Shown here in pieces: positions 7,802-15,669 of a stretch of DNA of 60,854 nt. Numbering within the stretch: the first letter of the stretch is position 1; each line of letters begins with the position of its first letter. The notes beneath the pieces were generated by a model, which saw only the letters and a program-made list of their open reading frames with translations, made no database searches and had not been told where the DNA came from. The position numbers were made by a program, and so were the translations under genes. Source of the stretch: Thermoanaerobaculum sp. (GTDB taxonomy: Bacteria > Acidobacteriota > Thermoanaerobaculia > Multivoradales > UBA5704); NCBI GenBank assembly GCA_021154885.1, contig JAJKHS010000048.1:1-60854 (forward strand). The letters are read 5' to 3'.

Positions 7802-8436
7802 CTCTTCGTGATCCTCATAACCGGTCTGCTGAATTCCACGACTGCGATCAAGGCAGGACTCGAATGCCGCTCCCATTTCTTCGTTTGCTCAACTTTTTGC
7901 CGGAGCCGCGCTCGAATCGTAGTTTCGCCACCTCTACGGATTCCTGAGACTTCAAGCCGTGTCGAAGCGGAAAAGAAACCGCCCTCCTTCGGTCCCAACC
8001 AATAATCGACTCCCGTCCACCTCGACGCCTGCCGAAGAACGGTCAAGCCGGTCAAGTCACAGACGGCTGCCAGGGCGACACCACAGGCGCCGTTCTCTGT
8101 GGCCGTCTCCTGGTGGTAATGCGAGCTCCTCATCTGCTCGTCCACCAGGGAGCGTTCCAGCGCGAACGCTTCGTCGAAGTGGCCTTCTACGGTCAGGGCG
8201 ACCACGACTCCATGCCCCTGCTCCTCCAGGCAGACGGCTGCGGCCTCCGCCAGAGAGCCGCCCAAAGCCGGCGTCAGGCCGGGCATGCCCTCCAGTAGAG
8301 AAGATAGCGAAATCGTCCGACGGCCGGTCGTCTCCCGCATCCAGGCTGTCCGCTCCTTCGGCACGGCTGAGGCCGCCGGGTTCCACCCGGACGGAAAATG
8401 GCTCGGCGCGCCGCCGATGTCGACACAGGCCGTCAT
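7798..8436 (-). CDS. conserved protein of unknown function, first gene of a three-gene operon
   Basis: The product is up to 212 residues. Its core has LEGMPGLTPALGGSLAEAAA, then QGHGVVVALTVEGHFDEAF, a WTGVDYWLGPKEG segment, RLEVSGIRRGGETTIRARLR and a C-terminal ALIAVVEFSRP strand. The alternating strand and helix pattern with WLG and LEVSGI blocks resembles a conserved family of unknown function also found in cyanobacteria and proteobacteria. The first ~32 residues are weakly conserved in style, and an ATG at 8340 preceded at 12 bases by AAGGAG is a good alternative start. It overlaps the next gene by ATGA. The run VSGIRRG may bind nucleic acid, but that is speculation. Confidence 0.65.
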   Translation of the reverse strand: MTACVDIGGAPSHFPSGWNPAASAVPKERTAWMRETTGRRTISLSSLLEGMPGLTPALGGSLAEAAAVCLEEQGHGVVVALTVEGHFDEAFALERSLVDEQMRSSHYHQETATENGACGVALAAVCDLTGLTVLRQASRWTGVDYWLGPKEGGFFSASTRLEVSGIRRGGETTIRARLRQKVEQTKKWERHSSPALIAVVEFSRPVMRITKR

Positions 8437-8504
8437 GGCCCGATTCTACTCTTGTGCGACGAGGAAGAGGTATGGCGCGTGTTCACGATACCACAGCTTC
8501 TCTA

Positions 8505-8533
8505 TTGACAACCCCCCGCCCCTGCCATAGCAT
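8505..8533 (+). promoter_or_regulatory. sigma70-type promoter of the pyr operon
   Basis: A consensus TTGACA (8505-8510) and TAGCAT (8528-8533) are separated by 17 bases and lie about 40 bases before pyrR. Between the expected start site and the GTG start, a 12-base unit GACCGCCTGACT is repeated exactly in tandem (8548-8559, 8560-8571) and abuts the start codon. No normal ribosome binding site is present. Confidence 0.65.
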
Positions 8534-8571
8534 CCCCTCCGACCCGAGACCGCCTGACTGACCGCCTGACT

Positions 8572-9132
8572 GTGGCCAAGAACCTGAAGCCGAAGACGAC
8601 GATCCTCGACGCCAAGCAGATGGCGCGGATCATCCGGCGTATGGCGGGGGAGATCGTGGAGAGTCAGCCCGATCTCTCCGGGCTCCTGCTGGCCGGCATC
8701 CGCACCCGCGGCGTGCCCCTGGCCGAGAAGATCGCCGCCGAGATCGAGGCCATGGAAGGTCAGAAGGTCCCCGTCGGCATCCTCGACATCACGCTCTATC
8801 GCGACGACCTGTCCACCATCGCCGCCCATCCGCAGGTCAAAGGCACGCATCTGCCGCGGTCGATCGACGACTGCGTGGTCGTGCTTTGCGACGACGTGCT
8901 CTACACCGGCCGCACGGTGCGCGCGGCGCTCGACGAGCTCATCGACTTCGGCCGCCCCAAGGCCGTCAAGCTGGCCGTGCTCATCGACCGCGGTCACCGC
9001 GAGCTGCCCATCCAGGCGGACTTCGTGGGCAAGGAGGTCCCCACCTCGCAGAACGAGGTCATCGAGGTCTCGTTCCAGGCCACCGACGGCGCCGAGCAGG
9101 TGCGCATCCTGGAGCGCGGGACGCGCGCCTGA
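8572..9132 (+). CDS. pyrR: bifunctional pyr operon regulator / uracil phosphoribosyltransferase PyrR
   Basis: The 186-residue protein shows the full PyrR pattern: an N-terminal helix ([16 protein letters not shown]), [13 protein letters not shown], the [10 protein letters not shown] block, and the PRPP loop [19 protein letters not shown]. PyrR binds pyrimidine-operon mRNA when UMP is high and attenuates expression; it also has weak uracil phosphoribosyltransferase activity. It starts with GTG at 8572, 38 bases after the -10 box, with no visible Shine-Dalgarno site. It is the first gene of pyrR-pyrB-pyrC, and pyrB starts four bases after its stop. I found no classical PyrR-binding antiterminator in the short leader, so how it regulates here is unclear. 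Confidence 0.96.
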   Translation: MAKNLKPKTTILDAKQMARIIRRMAGEIVESQPDLSGLLLAGIRTRGVPLAEKIAAEIEAMEGQKVPVGILDITLYRDDLSTIAAHPQVKGTHLPRSIDDCVVVLCDDVLYTGRTVRAALDELIDFGRPKAVKLAVLIDRGHRELPIQADFVGKEVPTSQNEVIEVSFQATDGAEQVRILERGTRA

Positions 9133-9136
9133 CGCC

Positions 9137-10087
<951 letters not shown>

Positions 10088-10110
10088 AGAAGCTCCGAGG
10101 ATCGCGGCTT

Positions 10111-10220
10111 CGCCCGGGATTGAAATCCCGGGCTACCGACGGTGTCCCCTCCGGGGTCAGAAAAACCGGGCAGTCCCGCCAGGGACTACCTTGGGTAGCC
10201 CGGGATTTCAATCCCGGGCG
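10111..10220. repeat. 110-bp palindromic element with perfect 27-bp inverted arms
   Basis: The arms at 10111-10137 and 10194-10220 are perfect reverse complements over 27 bases. Each arm is itself nearly palindromic around CCCGGGATTGAAATCCCGGG. The interior carries smaller stems (AGTCCC/GGGACT). The element sits between pyrB and pyrC, where it must be transcribed, and could form a large cruciform RNA. Its layout resembles the element at 2041-2145. Confidence 0.85.
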
Positions 10221-10238
10221 AGGAGCGACGAGGGCCTG

Positions 10239-11522
10239 ATGTCCAAGCTATTGATCCACGGCGGCCGGGTGATCGATCCCAGCCAGGGGCTGGACGGCGA
10301 TTTCGATCTCCTGATCGAGGACGGCGCGGTGGCGAAGATCGACGGCGCGATCAAGAAGCCGAAGGACGCCGAGGCGTTCGACGCCTCCGGCCGGGTGGTC
10401 TCGCCGGGGCTGATCGACATCCACGTCCATCTGCGCGAGCCGGGCCAGGAGTACAAGGAGACGGTGCGCACCGGCACCATGGCCGCGGCGGCCGGCGGCT
10501 TCACGGCCGTGGCCTGCATGGCCAACACCGAGCCGGTGAACGACAACCGGTCGGTCACCGAGCTCATCCTCTCCGAGGCGGCGAGGTGGGGGTACGCCCG
10601 CGTCCACCCCATCGGCGCCATCAGCAAGGGCCTCCAAGGGGAGGAGCTGGCGGAGATCGGCGAGATGCTGCGGGCCGGGGCGGTGGCCGTCTCGGACGAT
10701 GGCAAGCCGGTGATGAACGCCGAGCTGATGCGCCGGGCACTGCTCTACGCCCAGCACTTCGGCGTCGCCGTCATCCAGCACGCCGAGGACCTGACGCTGA
10801 CCGGCGCCGGCGTCATGCACGAGGGGGAGTGGTCGACCAAGCTGGGGCTTCCCGGAATCCCCGGCGCGGCCGAGGACGTGATGGTGGCCCGCGACATCAT
10901 CCTCGCCGAGGACACGGCCGGCCGCTATCACGTGGCCCACCTGTCGACCGCCCGCAGCCTGGACATGTGCCGCCGTGCCAAGGCGCAGGGACTGCGCGTC
11001 ACCTGCGAGGTCGCCCCCCACCATCTGATCCTCACCGACGAGGAGGTGGCGAAGAGCGGCTTCTCGACCAATACCAAGATGAAGCCGCCGCTGCGCTCCG
11101 AGCGCGACCGCGAGGCGCTCGTCAACGGCCTTGCGGACGGCACGGTGGACTGCATCGCGAGCGACCACGCTCCCCACCACGCGGACGAGAAGGACGTGCA
11201 GTTCAACCTCGCGCCCTTCGGCATCCTGGGGCTGGAGACGACCCTCAGCCTGTGTCTGGACCGGCTGGTGCGGCCGGGGATTCTAAGTCTCCCGCGCCTG
11301 GTCGAGCTCCTCTCGACCGGCCCGGCCCGGGTGCTGGGCCTGCCGGGCGGCACGCTGAAGCCGGGGAGCCCTGCCGACGTGACCGTCTTCCACCCCGGCG
11401 AGAAGGTCACCATCCGCGCCGCGGCCTTCCGCAGCCGCTCGCGCAACACCCCCTTCGACGGCTGGATCTTGCACGGCCACCCGGTGGCGACGTTCCTGGC
11501 GGGGCGGCGGGTGGAGGTTTAG
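10239..11522 (+). CDS. pyrC: dihydroorotase
   Basis: The 427-residue amidohydrolase interconverts carbamoyl aspartate and dihydroorotate, the step after PyrB. The zinc-binding IDIHVHLREPGQEYKET lies near residues 55-70, and further metal and substrate motifs are VIQHAED, YHVAHLSTARS, TCEVAPHHLILT and CIASDHAPHH. The length and the HVHLREPG form indicate the type-I class. I start at the ATG at 10239, seven bases after AGGG, although the frame stays open upstream through the palindromic element. The pyrR-pyrB-pyrC order supports one operon. It ends convergent with a MerR-TPR gene 19 bases away. Confidence 0.96.
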   Translation: MSKLLIHGGRVIDPSQGLDGDFDLLIEDGAVAKIDGAIKKPKDAEAFDASGRVVSPGLIDIHVHLREPGQEYKETVRTGTMAAAAGGFTAVACMANTEPVNDNRSVTELILSEAARWGYARVHPIGAISKGLQGEELAEIGEMLRAGAVAVSDDGKPVMNAELMRRALLYAQHFGVAVIQHAEDLTLTGAGVMHEGEWSTKLGLPGIPGAAEDVMVARDIILAEDTAGRYHVAHLSTARSLDMCRRAKAQGLRVTCEVAPHHLILTDEEVAKSGFSTNTKMKPPLRSERDREALVNGLADGTVDCIASDHAPHHADEKDVQFNLAPFGILGLETTLSLCLDRLVRPGILSLPRLVELLSTGPARVLGLPGGTLKPGSPADVTVFHPGEKVTIRAAAFRSRSRNTPFDGWILHGHPVATFLAGRRVEV

Positions 11523-11541
11523 GCCCGCTTCTTCGGCCTGG

Positions 11542-12459
11542 TCATCCCTGAATCAGCGTGCGGTAGGTGCGGAGGTGGCGGAACGCGGCCTCCCGCTCGC
11601 CCAGCTTTTCGTAGATCCCCGCCAGGTTGTAGTGGGCGTCGGCATAGCCGGGCTCGCTGCCGAGGGCGGTTTCGTAGGCTCTGGCGGCGTCGCGCAGACG
11701 GCCGAGGTCCTGGAGGGCCACGCCGAGGTTGAAGGCGGCGGTGGCGTCGCCGGGGCGGGCGGCGAGGGCCTGGCGGTAGTGGCTCTCGGCCTTCGTCGTC
11801 TCGCCCCGCTCGTGCAGCAGGCGGCCGAGGTTGAGGTGGGCGTCCGGGAGGCTCGCGTCGAGCTCCAGGGCCCGGCGGTAGGCGGCCATGGCGGCCTCGG
11901 GATCGTCGTCGTATTCCAGGTCGCTCCCGCGCTCGAACCAGGCCTCGGCCGTGTCCGGAGTTTTCGCCGACGTCGCCGATATTACCGACATTGCCGCCGC
12001 CGTCCGCGCCGCGGGCGTGCGCAGGGGGAGGGTCGAGGCCTCGCGCGCCAGCTCGGCGAGCTCGAAGTCGAACAGCGCCTGACCCGACTCGGGGTTCCAC
12101 AGGTCGCGGCCGTCGCGCACCACCACGTGATGCCCCTGGGCGGAGATGCGGACGCCGGTGAGCGACCGGCCCTCGGGGAGCTGCTCGCGCAGGTTCTGGA
12201 GGGCGAGGCGGATGCGCCGCTGCGGTACGCGGGCGGCGAGCAGGCCCTTGGCGGTGCGCAGCAGGACGAGATCCTGGAAGGAGAAGTAGTACTCGCCCCG
12301 TGGCCCCTGCTGCGGCGCGAGGAAACCGGAACGGACGTAGGAGCGGACCTGGCCGGCCGAGAGGCCGAGCAATGCCGCGACGTCTTTCGTCGAGTAGCCG
12401 CTGGGGGGAGCCGGACGCTCCACGGCGCCCGGCGGACTGAGGGCGGAGGACCGGTTCAT
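11542..12459 (-). CDS. MerR-type helix-turn-helix protein with TPR domain
   Basis: Residues ~20-75 form a MerR-like winged helix (YSTKDVAALLGLSAGQVRSY, then FSFQDLVLLRTAKGL). A middle region (~80-150) follows, and residues ~165-305 hold three to four TPR units with classical spacing (AWFERGSDLEYDD, AHLNLGRLLHERGET, AAFNLGVALQDLGRL, AHYNLAGIYEKLGER). It is probably a DNA-binding regulator whose TPR part binds a protein partner; I recall this fusion from Acidobacteriota. It starts 23 bases after the ku stop, so it is likely co-transcribed with ku. A TACACT element near the ATG could act as an extra promoter. Target genes unknown. Confidence 0.85.
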   Translation of the reverse strand: MNRSSALSPPGAVERPAPPSGYSTKDVAALLGLSAGQVRSYVRSGFLAPQQGPRGEYYFSFQDLVLLRTAKGLLAARVPQRRIRLALQNLREQLPEGRSLTGVRISAQGHHVVVRDGRDLWNPESGQALFDFELAELAREASTLPLRTPAARTAAAMSVISATSAKTPDTAEAWFERGSDLEYDDDPEAAMAAYRRALELDASLPDAHLNLGRLLHERGETTKAESHYRQALAARPGDATAAFNLGVALQDLGRLRDAARAYETALGSEPGYADAHYNLAGIYEKLGEREAAFRHLRTYRTLIQG

Positions 12460-12482
12460 CGCCCTCAGTGTACCGCGGACTC

Positions 12483-13379
12483 TTATCTCTTCGAGCTCTT
12501 TTTCTTCGCCGTTTCCACGGCAGGCGCGGGCTCGGCTTCACGGGGCGACCGCCGGGCCGGCTTGCGGTCGGCGAGCGAGACCGGCGGCGCGGCGGCCGAG
12601 GCGCTGCCGGCGGCGGCGAGGCTCGCCTTGAGCGCCGCCATCAGGTCGATGACCTGCGCCTTGGGCGCCTCGACGGGAGCGGCGGTGATCTCTTCGCCCT
12701 GCACCTTGCGCTCGATCAGCGAGCGCACCTGCTGCCGCTGCTTGTCCTCGTACTCCTCGGGCTTGAACTGATCGGTGGCGATCTGCTCGATGAGCTGGAT
12801 GGCGAGCTTGAGCTCCGGCTCCTTGACCTCCGCCGAGCCCACCGGCACCTCGTCGAAGGAGCGCAGCTCGTCGGAGTAGCGGAGCTGCTGCATGACGAGA
12901 CCCCCGGCGTACGGCCGCAGCAGCACGAACTGATCCTTGCCGCGGGCGGAGTAGCGGGCGAGGGCCGCCCGGCCGGTGCGCTTCATGGCCTCGGCGAGCA
13001 GGAGGTACGGCCGGTCGCCCCCCTTGTCGGGTCCCAGGTAGTACGACTTCTCGTAGTACACGGGGTCGACCCGCTCCAGCGGCACGAACTCGGTGATCTC
13101 CACCGCGTTCGTCGGCTCCGGCACCAGCGCCTTGAGCTCTTCTTCCGTAAAGAGGACATATTGGTTCTTCGAGTACTCGTAACCTTTCACCATGTCCTCG
13201 CGGCCAACGACCTCGTTGTCGACCGGACAAAAATATTGTTGTCGCAATCGGGAACCGCACTTCTTGTGCAGCATGTTGAATTGAATGCCAGCCGCGCTTT
13301 CGCCCGTAGAATAAAGCTTCACGGGGATGGAGACGAGGCCGAAGGAGATCATTCCGGAACCAAAGGGTCGGGCGCTCAT
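12483..13379 (-). CDS. ku: Ku DNA end-binding protein
   Basis: The 298-residue protein begins MSARPFGSGMISFGLVSIPV, the standard opening of bacterial Ku, and contains LRQQYFCPVDNEVV, YYLGPDKG and the YEDKQRQQVRSLIERK block of the Ku core. The ~50 C-terminal residues are Ala/Lys-rich and extended, as expected for the LigD-recruiting tail. Ku homodimers bind double-strand break ends in the cytosol and recruit LigD. The start at 13379 is set by homology; a TATATT box (13387-13392) only seven bases upstream suggests leaderless mRNA. It diverges from ligD across a short shared promoter region and precedes the MerR-TPR gene. Confidence 0.96.
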   Translation of the reverse strand: MSARPFGSGMISFGLVSIPVKLYSTGESAAGIQFNMLHKKCGSRLRQQYFCPVDNEVVGREDMVKGYEYSKNQYVLFTEEELKALVPEPTNAVEITEFVPLERVDPVYYEKSYYLGPDKGGDRPYLLLAEAMKRTGRAALARYSARGKDQFVLLRPYAGGLVMQQLRYSDELRSFDEVPVGSAEVKEPELKLAIQLIEQIATDQFKPEEYEDKQRQQVRSLIERKVQGEEITAAPVEAPKAQVIDLMAALKASLAAAGSASAAAPPVSLADRKPARRSPREAEPAPAVETAKKKSSKR

Positions 13380-13386
13380 AGGGCGT

Positions 13387-13421
13387 AATATACCATTCAA
13401 TCGCCGTGCCTGGAGCGATTG
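13387..13421 (-). promoter_or_regulatory. probable ku promoter with 7-bp inverted repeat
   Basis: On the minus strand TATATT (13392-13387) lies seven bases before the ku ATG, so transcription would start at or next to the start codon. Just upstream is the inverted repeat CAATCGC (13398-13404) and GCGATTG (13415-13421). It could bind a regulator that controls both ku and the divergent ligD. No good -35 box is visible. Confidence 0.45.
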
Positions 13422-15614
13422 TCTTTCAAAAATCGTACGAATTTCAGCGCGTCTGCCGGCAGCCGCTGTTTTCGTTTCCAAAGAAAATCAATCTACTTGA
13501 GATCGAATACAAAGCCACGCGCCGGCGGGTCCGGCCTCGATCGCGAGCTGCGACTCGAGCTCGCGCGTCTCGGCGCGCCGCGGGCGGTGATCGATCCCGC
13601 GACGGTGAAGGTGATGAAGCCGGAGACGCGGGAGCGCCCTTTCAGCAGACCGGGCTGGGTGTTCGAGCTCAAGTACGACGGCTTCCGTGTGCTCGCCGCC
13701 GGCGGCCGCGGCGAGGCCCGCCTCTCCTATCGCAGCGGCCACGACGCCACCCACATCCTGCCGGAGATCGCCCGCGCCGTGGCCGCTCTGCCGTTGAGCT
13801 CGCTGCTCCTCGACGGCGAGGCCGTGGTGCTCGACGAAGAGGGCAAGCCCGACTTCCAGCGCCTCCAGCGCCGCGGCCTGCGCACACGGTCGATCGACGC
13901 CGAGCGCGCGGCGGTGGCGACGCCGGCGACCTTCTTCGTCTTCGACCTGCTGGCCTGCGAGGGGTTCGACCTGCGGCCGCTGCCGCTCGCGACGCGCAAG
14001 GCGATGCTGCGCCGCGTGGTGTCCGCGGGGTCCGCGGCGGAGCCGGGGACCCTCCGGATCTCGGACGAGATCGCCGAGCGCGGGGAGGACCTCTACGCCG
14101 CCGTTGCCGGCATGGGCCTCGAGGGGATCGTCGCCAAGCGGGCGGACTCCCCCTATCGCGCCGGCTATTCGGCGGACTGGCTCAAGGTCCGCGTCGACCG
14201 CGCCTCCGACTTCGCGGTGGTGGGCTTCGATCCCATCCCCGGCTCGCGCTCGGGGCTGCGCAACCTCCACCTCGCCGTCTGCGATGCGGCCGGAGGCCTG
14301 GCTTATGCCGGCACGGTGGGCAGCGGTTTCACCCACGAGCACCTGAGCGAGCTCCGCGCCCGTCTGGAGCCGGCGCGGCGCGCCACCCCTCCCGTTTCCG
14401 TGGCCGCCGGCCGCGGCACGGTCTGGGTGGAGCCGGAGATGGTGGTCGAGGTCCGCTACAAGGAGTGGACCCGGGGCGGCCACCTGCGCCATCCCGTGTT
14501 CCTGCGCGTGCGCGACGACAAGACGGTGGACGAGTGTCTGCGGCCCGAGAGCCCCCACCCAGGCCCCTCATCACCCCAGCCCTCTTCTCCCGTCCCCTCG
14601 CCACCCCCCTCACCGGGAGAAGAGGGAGAAAGCAAGAAACCTGATCTGCGTTCCCCCTCTCCCGGGGAGGGGGGTGGGAGGGGGCGGGAGAGGGGGCCAG
14701 GGGGTGAGGGCCCTCGGGTGGGGGGAGCCAACCCCGTGGCCTTCACCAATCTCGGCAAGGTCTTCTGGCCGGCGGAGGGGTACACCAAGGGAGACCTCGT
14801 GGACTACTACCGCGCGGTGGCGCCCGCCATGCTCCCCTACCTGCGCGACCGCCCGCTGGTCCTCGACCGCTATCCGGACGGCATTGCCGGCAAGTCGTTC
14901 TATCAGAAGAACGCGCCGGTCGCTGCCGCCGGCCGGGTGCGGACGGTGACCATCCACGCCGGGGGCTCGGAGCGGGACATCGACTACTTCCTCTGCGACG
15001 ACGCGGAGGCGCTCCTTTATCTCGTGAACCTCGGTGCCATCCCGTTCCACGTCTGGTCGAGCCGGGTGGAGTCCCTCGACCGGCCCGACTGGTGCATCCT
15101 GGACCTCGATCCCAAGACCGCCCCCTTTGCGCACGTGGTGGAGATCGCCCGCGCCATCCACGAGCTGTGCGGCGAGATCGAGCTCGAATCCTTCATCAAG
15201 ACCAGCGGCGGCAGCGGCCTGCACGTGCTGCTGCCCATGGGCGGCCTCTTCGGCCACGAGCAGACGCGGCAGCTCGCCGAGCTGCTGGCGCGGGTGATCG
15301 TGGCACGCCTGCCGGCCATCGCCACCACCGCCCGCGCCATCCCGGCGCGCCGCGGCCGGGTCTACGTCGACGCCCTGCAGAACGGCCGCGGCAAGCTGCT
15401 GGCGGCCCCCTACGCGGTGCGCCCGCGGCCGGGCGCCACGGCCTCGACTCCCCTCGACTGGAGCGAGGTGGACGACCGGCTGGACCTGCGCGACTTCAAC
15501 CTCAAGACCGTGCCCCAGCGTCTGCGCCGCCTGAAGAAAGATCCCCTGCTGCCGGTGCTCGACCGGCGTCCCGAGCTGGCTCGCACCCTCGAGCTGCTGG
15601 CCGCTCTCCTCTAA
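13419..15614 (+). CDS. ligD: two-domain ATP-dependent DNA ligase D (ligase + polymerase)
   Basis: The order is ligase then polymerase. Residues ~75-375 contain the adenylation motif FELKYDGFRVLA (Lys ~85), LLLDGEAVVL, EGIVAKR and WLKVRV. Residues ~440-731 form the polymerase/primase domain (VFWPAEGYTKGDLVDYY, LDRYPDGIAGKSFYQKNAP, metal-binding CILDLDP, SGGSGLHV). There is no 3'-phosphoesterase domain. With Ku it performs non-homologous end joining. Residues ~378-436 are a Pro/Ser/Gly-rich linker encoded by a palindromic repeat. The start is uncertain: TTG at 13419 has GGAG three bases away, TTG at 13497 has none, and similarity begins near ELRLELARLGAPR (residue ~43). Confidence 0.93.
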   Translation: MSFKNRTNFSASAGSRCFRFQRKSIYLRSNTKPRAGGSGLDRELRLELARLGAPRAVIDPATVKVMKPETRERPFSRPGWVFELKYDGFRVLAAGGRGEARLSYRSGHDATHILPEIARAVAALPLSSLLLDGEAVVLDEEGKPDFQRLQRRGLRTRSIDAERAAVATPATFFVFDLLACEGFDLRPLPLATRKAMLRRVVSAGSAAEPGTLRISDEIAERGEDLYAAVAGMGLEGIVAKRADSPYRAGYSADWLKVRVDRASDFAVVGFDPIPGSRSGLRNLHLAVCDAAGGLAYAGTVGSGFTHEHLSELRARLEPARRATPPVSVAAGRGTVWVEPEMVVEVRYKEWTRGGHLRHPVFLRVRDDKTVDECLRPESPHPGPSSPQPSSPVPSPPPSPGEEGESKKPDLRSPSPGEGGGRGRERGPGGEGPRVGGANPVAFTNLGKVFWPAEGYTKGDLVDYYRAVAPAMLPYLRDRPLVLDRYPDGIAGKSFYQKNAPVAAAGRVRTVTIHAGGSERDIDYFLCDDAEALLYLVNLGAIPFHVWSSRVESLDRPDWCILDLDPKTAPFAHVVEIARAIHELCGEIELESFIKTSGGSGLHVLLPMGGLFGHEQTRQLAELLARVIVARLPAIATTARAIPARRGRVYVDALQNGRGKLLAAPYAVRPRPGATASTPLDWSEVDDRLDLRDFNLKTVPQRLRRLKKDPLLPVLDRRPELARTLELLAALL
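14552..14726. repeat. C/G-rich palindromic repeat inside ligD
   Basis: About 175 bases of C-rich then G-rich sequence. CCCTCTTCTCCCG (14581-14593) pairs exactly with CGGGAGAAGAGGG (14615-14627), and CCCCCTCTCCCGGGGAGGGG (14654-14673) is nearly self-complementary. The ends CCCCCACCC (14552-14560) and GGGTGGGGGG (14717-14726) are inverted copies. Sequences of this CCCTCTCCCGGGGAGGG type are common mobile repeats in GC-rich genomes. The length keeps the ligD frame open. Confidence 0.7.
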
Positions 15615-15650
15615 AAAGAAAAGCGCCCCTCCCCGGGTGGGGAGAGGCGC
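15612..15650 (-). terminator. rho-independent terminator for the 15670-18516 gene
   Basis: A GC-rich hairpin (15623-15650, arms GCGCCCCTCCCC and GGGGAGAGGCGC around a short loop) is followed on the minus strand by TTTTCTTTTT (15622-15613). It lies 20 bases beyond the stop of the BNR gene. Its U-tract overlaps the ligD stop codon, so it serves the minus strand. Confidence 0.85.
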
Positions 15651-15669
15651 GGGACTACCGTGGGACGGT

